Under the pieces are notes generated by a model, which worked only from the letters and a program-made list of their open reading frames with translations, ran no database searches and was not told the origin of the DNA. 64,000 nt of DNA from JBBRHH01 sp963788015 (GTDB lineage Bacteria; Planctomycetota; Phycisphaerae; Tepidisphaerales; Tepidisphaeraceae), in assembly GCA_963788015.1 (NCBI GenBank), contig CAWBEY010000001.1, positions 1-64,000 on the forward strand, read 5' to 3'. Positions 26,253 to 36,683 of the stretch are shown here, in pieces. Each line of letters starts with the position of its first letter. The stretch's first letter is position 1. The position numbers and the translations under genes were made by a program.

Positions 26253-28052
26253 ATGTTGCAATTTGTTTCCAAGCTCGTTTTTTCGCCGCCTGTTTCTTCC
26301 ATATCTCCTGCTGATCTGCGCCGCCACGGGGATCGTGGGCCTGTGCGGGGCGCGTTGGCTTCGGGCGACGTATCTTGAGCGCACGGAAGCGGCGCTGCGC
26401 GATGAGACGCGGTTGATTGACAATCTGATCGGGCGGGACATTCATGCAGGCAACGTCGGGAACGTGGCCGAGCAGGTGCGACGGATCGGGACGGAGACGG
26501 GATGCCGGGTGACGATCATCGCGGGGGACGGGACTGTGATTGCCGACAGTGAGGCGGATCCGGGGCACATGGAGAATCATCGCCAGCGGCCGGAGGTGGT
26601 GGCGGCGGCCGGAAATGGCGAGGGGATGAGCGTTCGCAAGAGCGATACGATTCAGCGCGATCTGTTCTACTTTGCCCGGCGGGCGAAAGACGACGGCGGG
26701 GGCGAATACTTTGTGCGCCTGGCGGTTCATCTGGACGAGATGGGGCGACGGCTTAATCTGCTGTATGGGGCGATGGCGGTGAGTGCAATTCTGGCGATGG
26801 TGGCGGCCGGTTTGCTTTGCTTTTACTTTGCCCGGCGGCATACGTCGCCATTGCTTGAGCTGACGGAACTGGCCGACGCGCTGGCACATGGGCAGTTGTC
26901 GCGGCGGATTCTGAGCCCGCAGCGCGGGGAGATGGGGACGCTGGCGCGGTCGCTCAATTCGATGGCGGATGCGCTGGGGCAACTGATCGCGCAGACGGGG
27001 AACGATCGGCGCGTCTTCTGGCGATTCTGTCGAGCATGAGCGAGGGGGTGATCGCGACTGATACGCAGCAGCGCGTGTTGCTGGTGAACGCGGCGGCCGG
27101 GGCGCTGCTGGATTTTCCAACGTCGGAGAACGCCAATCGCGGGGCGCTGTGTGAAATGGTGCGCAGCGAGCCGATTTTGCGGGCGGCCCGCGAAGTGCTT
27201 ACAACGCGCCAAAGCACCACGTTTCAGCTTGGCCCGTCGCAGGGGCATTATCTCGAAGTCACGGTCTGCACGTTCCCGGCCAACGCCAGCCCGCAGGGCG
27301 TGGTGATTGTCGCGCGCGACACCACGCAGTCGATGCGCTATCAGGAGCTTCGCAAGGAATTTGTGGCCAACGTGTCGCACGAGCTGCGCACTCCGCTGAC
27401 GGCCATCAAGGGATTTGCCGAAACCCTGCGTGACGGGGCGCTGCACGATCCGGTGCATGGGCCAAAATTCTTAGCGACCATTGAAAATCATGTCGATCAG
27501 TTGACCAACCTGGTAAACGATCTGCTGGAACTGTCGAGGCTCGACAGCCTGCCCGGGCCTGCCGCGCAGCATGCCGGTGGATCTGGCGGCGGTGGTGCGG
27601 CGGGCGGTGGATTTGCTGTCGCCGGCGGCCGAGAAAAAGATGCACTCGGTTACGCTCAAGCTCGATCCGGGGCTGCCGGTGGTTGTGGGCAACGCCGATT
27701 ATCTTGAGCGGGCGGTGGCGAATTTGATTGATAACGCGGTGAAGTACACGCCGGTGCGGGGGAGCATTCAAGTCACCGCCAAGGCCGAGAACGGGCACGT
27801 TGCGGTGGAGGTATCAGACAACGGCATTGGCATTCCGAAGGACGACCTGCCGCGAATCTTCGAGCGATTTTATCGCGTGGACCGCTCGCGCTCGCGCGAG
27901 ATGGGGGGACGGGGCTTGGCCTGTCGATCGTGAAGCACATCGCGCAGGCGCACGGCGGCAACATCGAGGTTTCCAGCGTTCCCGGCTCGGGCTCATCGTT
28001 TCGCTTCAAGGTGCCGATTCCAAGTCAGCCTGGTCCGCCGAGTCAGAATTGA
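26253..28052 (+). CDS. phoR: Phosphate regulon sensor histidine kinase PhoR (frameshifted)
   Basis: Membrane histidine kinase partner of PhoB. I place the start at ATG 26253 (MLQFVSKL), with a one-base slip in the following T-run; the only other start is TTG 26263. Order: first membrane helix (RLFLPYLLLICAATGIVGL), an extracytoplasmic sensor, a second helix (GAMAVSAILAMVAAGLLCFY), HAMP, a PAS-like part (MSEGVIATDTQQRVLLVNAA), HisKA with the phospho-His in FVANVSHELRTPLTAIKGFA, and HATPase with YLERAVANLIDNAVKY, VSDNGIGIPKDDLPRIFERF and GLSIVKHIAQAHGGN. Frame moves occur near 26280, 27010, 27550 and 27910. About 600 residues. Last gene of the pst-pho operon. Confidence 0.9.
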
Positions 28053-28103
28053 TTTCACCACGGCGGTCATCGCGCTCGATGTGATTTTCTCTGGAGGTAG
28101 TTC

Positions 28104-28849
28104 GTGGTAAACCAGGCGCGTGGCACGACGACCCGTCATCGGCATCACCATGGACACGCACGAACCGCGCGCCGCTTACTACCAGCTTCACGCGGGCTAT
28201 ACGACGTCCATCGAAATGGCCGGGGGCCTGCCGCTGGCCATTCCTTACCACACCGATCTGGCGCTGATCCCGCAGTTTGTCGATCTCTTCGACGGCATCC
28301 TTTTCACCGGCGGCGACGACCTCGATCCCGCGCTTTATGGTGACGAGGCGTATCACCCCAAGGCGTCGCCCATCGATCCGGTGCGCGCAGAAATTCGAGC
28401 TGGCGCTGATGGCCGAGGTGGAAAAGCGGCGGATGCCGGCGCTGGCGATTTGTCTTGGGTGCCAGTTGCTGAACGTGTACCGGGGCGGGAGCCTGGATCA
28501 GTTTCTGCCGGACGTGGCGCGCGATGAGCCGATCGAGCATCGCAAGCTGGGCGACGAACCGCCGCGGCATGTGGTGAGCGTGGAGGCGAACTCGGTGCTG
28601 GGGCAAACCGTGGGGAAGCAGGAGGTGCTGGCCAACACGTATCACAAGCAGGCGATAGCGCGGCTAGGGCGGGGCTTGCGAATCGTGGCCAAAGCGCCCG
28701 ACGGGGTGATCGAGGCCGTGGAAGATGCATCAATGCCGCTCATGCTGGGCGTGCAATGGCATCCCGAGCGGCTATACGACGAGCAGGATCATTTGAAGCT
28801 GTTTCGGCTGCTGGTGGAGAAGGCGGAGGCGGCGAAAGAAGGTAAATGA
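28104..28849 (+). CDS. Gamma-glutamyl-gamma-aminobutyrate hydrolase family protein (peptidase C26)
   Basis: Class I glutamine-amidotransferase-like hydrolase, cytoplasmic, of the PuuD type that releases glutamate from gamma-glutamyl amides. The start is probably GTG 28104 after GGAGG (28093-28097), with a frame slip into RRPVIGITMDTHEPRAAYYQ; GTG 28120 is the in-frame alternative. Markers: FDGILFTGGDDLDPALYGD, the nucleophile cysteine in PALAICLGCQLLNVYRGGSL, and the catalytic His-Glu in MLGVQWHPERLYDEQ. A second frame move occurs near 28385. It follows phoR by 51 bases and may be cotranscribed; no polyamine genes are nearby, so the true substrate is open. Confidence 0.85.
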
Positions 28850-28855
28850 TTGCCC

Positions 28856-30181
28856 TCATCCGCCAAGGAACTTGCTGAAATTGTCCGCCAGCAGCAACCG
28901 CACGTCGCGCTCGATCTGCTCTACCGTGATGCGCCGACCGGTGGCGAGCAGGTCGTGGTATTTATCCGTCAGCACTTTTCCAATAATCCGCCGGGAATGG
29001 TCCCACTTGTAGATCAATTGATCCAGTACGCGGGCGTCGGAGTGCTGGGGGATGAAGCTGGTGCCCAATAGCTCCAATCGCATGCGCTCGATCTCCTCGA
29101 TCAGCGAGGGGTTGTTGAGAAACCACCAGCAGCCAAAGGGCATGAGGTTGCCGAACTTGCGGGCGGCCACGCATAGCTCGTGCTGGTTTTCGCGGGCTAG
29201 CATGGTGACGAAGAACTTGTTGTTGGGAAACTCGCGGCAGAGGTTGACCACCGACAGCACATCGGATTTGCCGACCATGTCGCCGCCGTCACGCAAGGCC
29301 GGGTTTACCTGGAGATTGGAGCCGATCATCATCGCGAAGGGCAGGCCGCGCTCTGAGCAAACGGGGAGAACAACTTTTTCGAGGATGGTTTGGCCGGCGC
29401 TGGCGAGCGCATCGTCCCGGTTGGCGGGATAGCGGAAGTCTGGCGGCAGGCTCAGGGCCAGGTAGATGGCATTCTGCCGCTTGATCCAGTCACGCAGAAA
29501 CCGCTGCGCCTCGGCGACGGTTTTGTCGGCGATTTCCGGCTGCACGTCATAGCCCCACTCGCTCATTTTCCGCGCGGCGGCCGGGAAATTGCGAAGCAGC
29601 GGGTCGATGCGGAGAACCGCCTTGAAGCGCGCGTCGCCGCCGCAGGCAGACGGGTTGGCCAGCCAGCGGTTGCGCTCGTTGTCGTCGAAGACAGGGTTGG
29701 TCATCGTGATCGAGCTTACGTTGGCGATCTCCATCACTTTGTCGATGTATCGGCCAGGCTCCTGGCCGGCGAAAAACTTGCGATACGGCGCAAGCGTCGT
29801 TTCGTTGGGGTCGAGGCCCAGGCGCTGGAGGGTGGTGAGGACGCCGCGGCAGGCCTCGCTGATGGGCGTGTTTTCCACGAACAGATATTTCCAGATGTGA
29901 TCGGCCTGCTGCTGCTTGCTCATCTTCCAGAACTGCTCGTAGGGCAAGACGCTGGCTGGCACCACGCGATACACCTCGGCGACGAGGTAGTGGTAGGTGA
30001 CGAGTTCGTCGATCCCCCACAGGAGCAGGCCGGCCGGATCAACCGGGCCACCCGCATTAGGGATGGGCGTGCCGAAGGCAGGCGGATACAGGTGCGTGTG
30101 CATGTCGCGCACGCTCTGTGCGCTGATCGAGCGGCTGACAACGTCGGCCAGTTGGGACGGTTGAAGGGAGGTGTTGTCCAT
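28856..30181 (-). CDS. Uronate isomerase-like amidohydrolase
   Basis: Intact 441-residue TIM-barrel metal enzyme of the amidohydrolase superfamily, closest by eye to glucuronate/galacturonate isomerases. The metal-binding HxH motif is early (SVRDMHTHLYPPAFG). Later blocks are SITMTNPVFDDNERNRWL, RFKAVLRIDPLLRNFP, SERGLPFAMMIGSN, FGNLMPFGCWWFLNNP and SFIPQHSDARVLDQLIYKWD, with the Asp of HSDARV as probable metal/catalytic residue. It would interconvert uronates and ketouronates in sugar-acid catabolism. It lies 19 bases after the lipoprotein gene 30201-31451 on the same strand. Exact substrate uncertain. Confidence 0.8.
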   Translation of the reverse strand: MDNTSLQPSQLADVVSRSISAQSVRDMHTHLYPPAFGTPIPNAGGPVDPAGLLLWGIDELVTYHYLVAEVYRVVPASVLPYEQFWKMSKQQQADHIWKYLFVENTPISEACRGVLTTLQRLGLDPNETTLAPYRKFFAGQEPGRYIDKVMEIANVSSITMTNPVFDDNERNRWLANPSACGGDARFKAVLRIDPLLRNFPAAARKMSEWGYDVQPEIADKTVAEAQRFLRDWIKRQNAIYLALSLPPDFRYPANRDDALASAGQTILEKVVLPVCSERGLPFAMMIGSNLQVNPALRDGGDMVGKSDVLSVVNLCREFPNNKFFVTMLARENQHELCVAARKFGNLMPFGCWWFLNNPSLIEEIERMRLELLGTSFIPQHSDARVLDQLIYKWDHSRRIIGKVLTDKYHDLLATGRRITVEQIERDVRLLLADNFSKFLGG

Positions 30182-30200
30182 AAGAATTGTAAATAAGCGT

Positions 30201-31451
30201 TTACTCCGCCGGCGTGGAGCGCTGACAGATCTTCAGCGCGGTGGCCGCGAAAGGCGTGGCTACCAGCGGATCGTCCTCTTTTCCATCACTTTGTTCGTTG
30301 GCCCAAGACCCATCCGGGCGCTGGCGATCGATCAGCGCCTGCGAAAGGTCTTTGGCCCAGTTCACCTTGCCATGGCGCGTCTGCACTTCGCGCACGCCCA
30401 GTTGCTGAAGCGCGCTGGCCACCGACCAGGCATAATAGTAATAGGTGGCGTTGCGGGTGCGGTCGCGATCGGGGGAGAAGACGCCAGCGTTGGTGAAGGC
30501 CGAGAAGTTCCGCTCCAGCCACGCTCGCGCCGCCACCACGCGCGGATGATTCATGGGCAGGCCGCAGTCCAGAAGCGCCCGCAAGCCGTCGGCCGTGATG
30601 CTTGCATAAGAATGAAACCGCTCGCGCCCGGCGCGATCGATTCCGGCCGCGCCCGCCTTGTTCAGCAGCGGCACGCAGGGCGTCAGGAAAAAGCCTCCAT
30701 CATCAAACTGCGCGTTGCGCGCGCCTTCGGAAAAGTTCTGGCAACGCTGCACAAACGTGAGCGCCTGCTTCCAGGCCGGATCATCCTTTGCCACGCCCGC
30801 GATGCGCATGGCCGTGACGGCGTAGAGTGTGGCCGACAGATTTGCGTCGAAGTGCGCTGTCAGTTGGGTTGGGCGGCGCGGCGTGCGGGTGGCGTAGCTC
30901 CAGCCGCCGTATTCAAGGTCTGTCGGCTGCCAGCCCAGCGCCTCGTTGAACTGATGCGACCGCAGCAGGGCGAGATAGGAACGGGCGGCGGCCGCGTGAT
31001 CGGGATTATTTTCCAGCGCCAGCACGCGCACCGAGCTGGCCGCCGTATAGGCCGGATAGGTCAATCCAGAATCGCCCCCATCAACCGCTCCATCCCGGCC
31101 AACCAGCCCCCTCAAATATCCGCAGCCGCTCGCAAACGACTGGCGGGTATCAGGCGTCGCATTCAGCAGGAACATCGTGTTCAACACGTGCGGCGTGAGC
31201 GATGGCCCATCCTTGAAAAATCCGTATACGCTGGATCGCCAGGCCCCGTCTTTGGATTGCGTTGAAAGGAGGTAGTGGGTGGCGGATTCCAGGGCGCTGT
31301 CAATTCGCGCTGTGAGCTTCAGCGTGGGGTCCTGGGCCGGATTGGAACCACATCCGCTGGCCAGCAGCAGGGCAATGCAGATAGGCGCAAAGGGCCATCG
31401 CGGGTTATTCTGGCCCGTTGTCCGAGTGTTGTGTTGAGTGAGGTTTGCCAT
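30201..31451 (-). CDS. Lipoprotein with prenyltransferase/squalene-cyclase-like toroid repeats
   Basis: 416-residue predicted lipoprotein. A hydrophobic segment ends in the lipobox LLASGCGSN (cysteine near residue 34). The mature part carries alpha/alpha-toroid repeats with QxxDGxW signatures, LLSTQSKDGAWRSSVYG near the N-terminus and DRQRPDGSWANEQSDG near the C-terminus, as in terpene cyclases and prenyltransferase beta subunits; the catalytic DxDD of cyclases is not seen. It probably binds or scaffolds rather than cyclises. It is first in a two-gene operon with the uronate isomerase-like gene. Its ATG (31451) overlaps the divergent methyltransferase ATG within CATG at 31449-31452. Confidence 0.75.
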   Translation of the reverse strand: MANLTQHNTRTTGQNNPRWPFAPICIALLLASGCGSNPAQDPTLKLTARIDSALESATHYLLSTQSKDGAWRSSVYGFFKDGPSLTPHVLNTMFLLNATPDTRQSFASGCGYLRGLVGRDGAVDGGDSGLTYPAYTAASSVRVLALENNPDHAAAARSYLALLRSHQFNEALGWQPTDLEYGGWSYATRTPRRPTQLTAHFDANLSATLYAVTAMRIAGVAKDDPAWKQALTFVQRCQNFSEGARNAQFDDGGFFLTPCVPLLNKAGAAGIDRAGRERFHSYASITADGLRALLDCGLPMNHPRVVAARAWLERNFSAFTNAGVFSPDRDRTRNATYYYYAWSVASALQQLGVREVQTRHGKVNWAKDLSQALIDRQRPDGSWANEQSDGKEDDPLVATPFAATALKICQRSTPAE

Positions 31452-32061
31452 GGCAGAATCAATGAACTGGAACCAGTGTTACGCCGATCATCAGACGCCT
31501 TGGGACAGCGGTCAACCCTCGGCTGAGCTGCTGCGCATATTGGAGGAGAGGCAGATCCGCCCGTGCCGGGCGCTGGAGATCGGTTGCGGCACCGGCACCA
31601 ACGCCGTCTTCCTCGCCCAGCGCGGCTTTGACATGACGGCCTTTGATCTTGCTCCGCTGGCCATCGAGCAGGCGCGGGCCAGGGCAAAGAGTGCGAAAGT
31701 CAACATCAAGCTCCTGGAGGCCGATGCGCTGCGTCCGCCCGAGGCGCTGGGCACGTTTGACTTTGTGTTTGATCGCGGCGTTTATCATGTTCTCCGCAAG
31801 GTGGATCTGGCCGCGTTTCTGCGCACGCTTGAGCGCGTCACGGCGGCCGGTGGGTTGTATCTCACCCTGGCCGGCAATGCCAACGATCCTTCGCCGCCTG
31901 AGCAGGGGCCGCCGCGCGTGCATGCGCACGAGCTTTGCCAGGAGCTTTCACCGCTCTTTGACGTGGTGCAGCTTCGGGAGTTTCATTTCGACGGCGTGGC
32001 AATCGACGGCAAGCCAATTCGGCCGCTGGCGTGGTCGGCGCTTTCGCGGCGCAAGGGATAG
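31450..32061 (+). CDS. SAM-dependent methyltransferase
   Basis: Class I methyltransferase of 204 residues, intact. SAM-binding motif I is CRALEIGCGTGTNAVFLAQ, followed by the acidic strand end FDMTAFDLAPLAIEQARA and motif FDFVFDRGVYHVL. The start MNWNQCYADHQTPWDSGQPS with an internal Trp-Asp is typical of the thiopurine/tellurite-methyltransferase-like small enzymes. ATG 31450 is chosen over GTG 31438 because of position and family starts. Its substrate is unknown. It is divergent from the lipoprotein gene and convergent with the site-2 protease gene two bases beyond its stop. Confidence 0.85.
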   Translation: MAESMNWNQCYADHQTPWDSGQPSAELLRILEERQIRPCRALEIGCGTGTNAVFLAQRGFDMTAFDLAPLAIEQARARAKSAKVNIKLLEADALRPPEALGTFDFVFDRGVYHVLRKVDLAAFLRTLERVTAAGGLYLTLAGNANDPSPPEQGPPRVHAHELCQELSPLFDVVQLREFHFDGVAIDGKPIRPLAWSALSRRKG

Positions 32062-32063
32062 TT

Positions 32064-32780
32064 TTAACCCCACCCAAACGCCACGCCCATGGCCCGCCGC
32101 AGGTCATAAATATCCAGCCCCACTCCCGCGAACATTGGCCGGAGCAACTCGGCGTCGATCCAGCGAATGGCCGTTCCCTGCATCATCATCATGAAGAACG
32201 TGAAGAACAGAATCGTGCCAATCGGCGGCGTCATCAGGCGCATGCGCAAGTCGGGCGGCAGAAACGGGCTGATGATCCCAAAGCCGTCGAGGGGCGGAAT
32301 GGGGATGAGGTTCAGGACGACGGAAAACAACTGGAGATAACAGAGCGTGGCGACGAACACCTGCGCGGTGGTCCAATCGTGGGGCGAGGGGGCGTCGTAG
32401 TTGATCCATCCCATGCGCGGATTGAGCGGGATGGCCAGCAGCACGAAGAGCAGGAGGTTCATGGCCGGCCCGGCCGCCGACACCAGCGATTTCCACCATG
32501 TGCGCCGGAGCAGATCATCGCGGACATACGTTGCGCCGCCGGGCAGCGGGATGCCGCCCATCAGGAGAAAGACGATGGGGAGCACGATGCTCATCAGCGG
32601 ATCGACGTAATGCAGCGGGTTTAGCGTCAGGCCGCCGCGTTCGCGGATAGTGTAATCCCCGCCGAGATACGCCACGAGCCCATGCGCGAATTCATGGAGC
32701 GTGACGGTGAGAATCCATCCAATCAAAACGGCCCAAAGCAAAGGGCTGCGAAAGTCAGTACCGGCCGCGGCAAGAAACAT
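32064..32780 (-). CDS. Site-2 protease family (M50) membrane metalloprotease
   Basis: Integral membrane zinc protease homologue, 239 residues from ATG 32780 (earlier in-frame starts up to 32969 would add polar residues of low credibility). HExxH is in TVTLHEFAHGLVAYLGGDY. The third ligand region is LNLIPIPPLDGFGIISPF (NxxPxPPLDG). About five hydrophobic segments surround these (SPLLWAVLIGWILTV, SIVLPIVFLLMGG, MNLLLFVLLAIPL, IGTILFFTFFMMMM). Such short forms lack PDZ domains and cleave membrane substrates of unknown identity. Intact. Confidence 0.85.
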   Translation of the reverse strand: MFLAAAGTDFRSPLLWAVLIGWILTVTLHEFAHGLVAYLGGDYTIRERGGLTLNPLHYVDPLMSIVLPIVFLLMGGIPLPGGATYVRDDLLRRTWWKSLVSAAGPAMNLLLFVLLAIPLNPRMGWINYDAPSPHDWTTAQVFVATLCYLQLFSVVLNLIPIPPLDGFGIISPFLPPDLRMRLMTPPIGTILFFTFFMMMMQGTAIRWIDAELLRPMFAGVGLDIYDLRRAMGVAFGWG

Positions 32781-33017
32781 GATCCGCCACGGTAAGGAAG
32801 CGGGGTTAAAAGACAAGGTGGGGCGAAGTGGGCCGAGCGCCGTGCGCCTCATTATGCCGTCCGGCGCAATCGCTTTGTTACCATAATCCATGAAGCGTCT
32901 CCCCAATCGCCAGATCATCACCAAACTATTTGACCTTTGATCTAACCCGCCCTGCAATGCCGGAGACAATTTCTTCAGGTTTCCTCACGGCCGGCTCTGT
33001 ATATATTAAACGGTCCC

Positions 33018-34514
<1,497 letters not shown>

Positions 34515-34629
34515 CGCGCACATTTACTCATGGCGGGTGTGACGGGGGGCAGTTTGTGATGCGAAAAAATGTGTTGGCGTGTTTTTGGGAATGGGATGTG
34601 AGGATTGACAAGGGTTTAGGTGAAAAAGG

Positions 34630-34748
34630 GTGGAAAAAACCCTCCCCAAAGCGCCCCCGGAATCTCCCTCTTTTCTCCCCCTTGTCTCCCTCTTTTTGAC
34701 ATGAAATCTCCCCCGTTTCTCCCCGGAATCTCCCCGCTTCGACAGGGT
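34630..34748 (+). repeat. Dispersed intergenic repeat, copy 2
   Basis: Same word order as 15900-16015: CCCTCCCCAAA, then TTTTTGACATGAAATCTCCC (34693-34712), TTTCTCCCCGGAA and TTCGACAGGG. One mismatch in the central 20-mer against copy 1. It begins about 115 bases after the glpK stop. Confidence 0.75.
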
Positions 34749-34757
34749 CGAATTCTT

Positions 34758-34790
34758 TCACCACGGAGTCACCGAGGCACGGAGGAAGAG
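34758..34790 (+). repeat. CACCACGGAG-type dispersed repeat (copy 3)
   Basis: Best-preserved copy: TCACCACGGAGTCACCGAGG, then CACGGAGGAAG. It directly follows the dispersed repeat at 34630-34748, while in the thyA-side gap the two repeat types lie about 260 bases apart. Confidence 0.75.
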
Positions 34791-34972
34791 AGGATTTGTT
34801 GTGGAGTCGGGGAGGAGACTGGGCGGTCGGTGATGGGTTGGGGGTTGGGGGTTGGGTTCGTTTTGTTGTGGACTTGGGCGGACATTGGCGGGGCGCCCAT
34901 GCCACGTTCCGAATCGTGCGGTCCAAATCCCAATGACGAATGAGTTAATGACGAAACGGGAGTTGGAGTGAG

Positions 34973-35024
34973 CCCCGGATGTGCATCCGGGGTTCCGCTA
35001 TGGAAGATTCGATTGATCGAATCT
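34973..35024. repeat. Two adjacent perfect palindromes
   Basis: CCCCGGAT-GTGC-ATCCGGGG at 34973-34992 and AGATTCGA-TTGA-TCGAATCT at 35005-35024. Each has 8-bp arms and a 4-base loop. The first is a strong hairpin; no T-tract follows, so a simple terminator is not supported. Confidence 0.6.
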
Positions 35025-35272
35025 GCTAGAGCTATTCGATTGTCAAAGAACACTGCGGCTGGCTTTGGGGGCGAGACTTTGTTCCCTCCCTTTCGGCTGG
35101 CCGGAGCTTCCCCATTGAAAGCTAACATTATCCTACCAGAAGGAAGCGGGGGAGCCAAGGGCATTTTGGCTAATTTCTTCATTGCTCCATCTCATGAACA
35201 AACCGGATTCATATCGGAATATCAGCGTGATCCCTCGAGCGCTGGGATATGCCGCCTCCGTCTCGAAATAAT

Positions 35273-35302
35273 TTGGTTGCATGCCCTTTCCCGTGCTATA
35301 AT
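35273..35302 (+). promoter_or_regulatory. Sigma-70-like promoter of the split response regulator
   Basis: TTGGTT at 35273-35278, an 18-base spacer, and a perfect TATAAT at 35297-35302 with the extended -10 TG (TGCTATAAT). The first ATG downstream is at 35344, about 40 bases further, consistent with a normal leader. It stands in AT-richer DNA than the surrounding region. Confidence 0.6.
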
Positions 35303-35532
35303 AAAGCCGTCAGTTCGCCCGGGCTCAAAACGGCTAATAAAACATGCAACCCCAATCCTCGTCTGGCCTACGAATACTGGTCGTAGACGACCATAATGCC
35401 AGCGCGACCTCTCGCGCGATTGCTGCGGTTTGAGGGGCATACAGCAACAATCACGGCAGGCTTTTGGGGTGCTCTAAAAATTGCACAGGCGGAGCGATTT
35501 GAGCTTCCCCACGAACGGTGGGCGCGCGGTGA

Positions 35533-36393
35533 TTAACTGAGACTGGCCTCGAACGCTTCGGGGCTCTTGTATCCTAACGAGCTGTGCAGACGCTTGCGAT
35601 TGTAGAACACTTCGATGTACTCAAAGATCGATCTTCGCGCCTCCTCTCTGGTCGCATACCGCTCATGGTTCACCAGTTCCGTCTTGAGCGTGCCCCAGAA
35701 ACTCTCGATGCAGGCATTGTCCCAGCAGTCTCCCTTGCCGCTCATGCTGCAGGTCATGCCGTGCAGGTCCAGCATATGCCGGTAATCCTCACTGCTGTAC
35801 TGCACGCCCCGATCACTGTGATGCAGCAAACCATCCTGGGGCCGGCGGTGAGCGATGGCCATGAACAGTGCATCGCTCACCAGGTCCACCTTCATGCCCT
35901 CTCCCATCGACCAGCCGACGATCTTCCGCGAGCACAGGTCAATCACCCCCGCCAGGTACATCCATCCTTCATCGGTGGGAATATACGTGATGTCCACCGC
36001 CCACTTCTGATTGGGCAGCACTGCTTCAAACTGCCGGTCCAGGATGTTGTCGGCCACGGGCTGATGGTGCGAGCTGTCGGTGGTGCGGGGAATGAACTTC
36101 TTCTTGCTTTTGGCCTGAATCTGCTCCTCTTTCATCACCTTGGCCACCGTGTTCTCACAGACGCTTTGTCCCTGGGCCTTTAACGCCTGGAAGATCCTGG
36201 GGCTGCCATACACCTTGCGGTTCTCCTCATGCACCTGCTTGATCTTCACCGCCAGTTCCTTCCGGCGGACGGCTTGATCGCTTACCGGCCTCTTGAGCCA
36301 GGCATGGTAGCCCGAGCGGCTGACTTCCAGAGCTTCGCAACAGGCCGTTACTGGAAACATGCACAACGATGCTTTGATGAAGGCGAACTTCAC
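35533..36393 (-). CDS. IS3-family transposase OrfB (DDE integrase domain)
   Basis: Catalytic half of the transposase, 286 residues from GTG 36393, which overlaps the orfA stop (GTGA). The N-terminal HTH_21-type part (ALEVSRSGYHAWLKRPVSDQ) is followed by the rve core with the DDE triad: Asp in KWAVDITYIPTDEGWMYL, Asp in LLHHSDRGVQYSSEDY, Glu in NACIESFWGTLKTELVNH. It ends RLHSSLGYKSPEAFEA, the usual IS3 ending. It is normally made as an OrfAB fusion through -1 frameshifting; the fusion frame from the slippery site into this gene is open. Confidence 0.95.
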   Translation of the reverse strand: MKFAFIKASLCMFPVTACCEALEVSRSGYHAWLKRPVSDQAVRRKELAVKIKQVHEENRKVYGSPRIFQALKAQGQSVCENTVAKVMKEEQIQAKSKKKFIPRTTDSSHHQPVADNILDRQFEAVLPNQKWAVDITYIPTDEGWMYLAGVIDLCSRKIVGWSMGEGMKVDLVSDALFMAIAHRRPQDGLLHHSDRGVQYSSEDYRHMLDLHGMTCSMSGKGDCWDNACIESFWGTLKTELVNHERYATREEARRSIFEYIEVFYNRKRLHSSLGYKSPEAFEASLS

Positions 36394-36683
36394 AGCTGCT
36401 CCTTCGCAAAGAACACCGCCGCTTTTTTTAAAATGTCACGCTCCATCGTCAGCCGCGCATTCTCCTTGCGCAACTGCCGCAACTCCACCTGCAATGCTCC
36501 CTCGCCGCTGGGACCGGCTCCCGCCTGGGCCGAGAACTTACCCACCCAGTAACGAACGCTGCTGGGATCGACACCCAGGCTCTTGCCGGCCTGGCTGACG
36601 CTGTAACCCTGCTGGTTGACCAGTTGAACTGCTGACATCTTGAACTCCCGGGTGAACTTCCGCTTTGCCATGATTCGCTCCAT
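36390..36683 (-). CDS. IS3-family transposase OrfA (helix-turn-helix, leucine zipper)
   Basis: DNA-binding half, 97 residues from 36683 (MERIMAKRKFTREFKMSAVQ). The HTH is GYSVSQAGKSLGVDPSSVRY, then a coiled coil ALQVELRQLRKENARLTMER and the typical DILKKAAVFFAKE end. TTAAAAAAAGC at the DILKK codons (36423-36429 run) is a -1 slippery signal. orfB lies in the -1 frame, with no stop between the slip site and its start, so a programmed OrfAB fusion is expected. Confidence 0.93.
   Translation of the reverse strand: MERIMAKRKFTREFKMSAVQLVNQQGYSVSQAGKSLGVDPSSVRYWVGKFSAQAGAGPSGEGALQVELRQLRKENARLTMERDILKKAAVFFAKEQL

Larger units (their letters stand above)
34515..35343. other. Repeat-bearing intergenic region between glpK and the split response regulator
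   Basis: 829 bases without a credible gene. It contains the second copies of two dispersed repeats (34630-34748 and 34758-34790), a GGGGCGCCC-type word near 34890, two small palindromes (34973-34992 and 35005-35024) and a promoter at 35273-35302. Confidence 0.65.
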
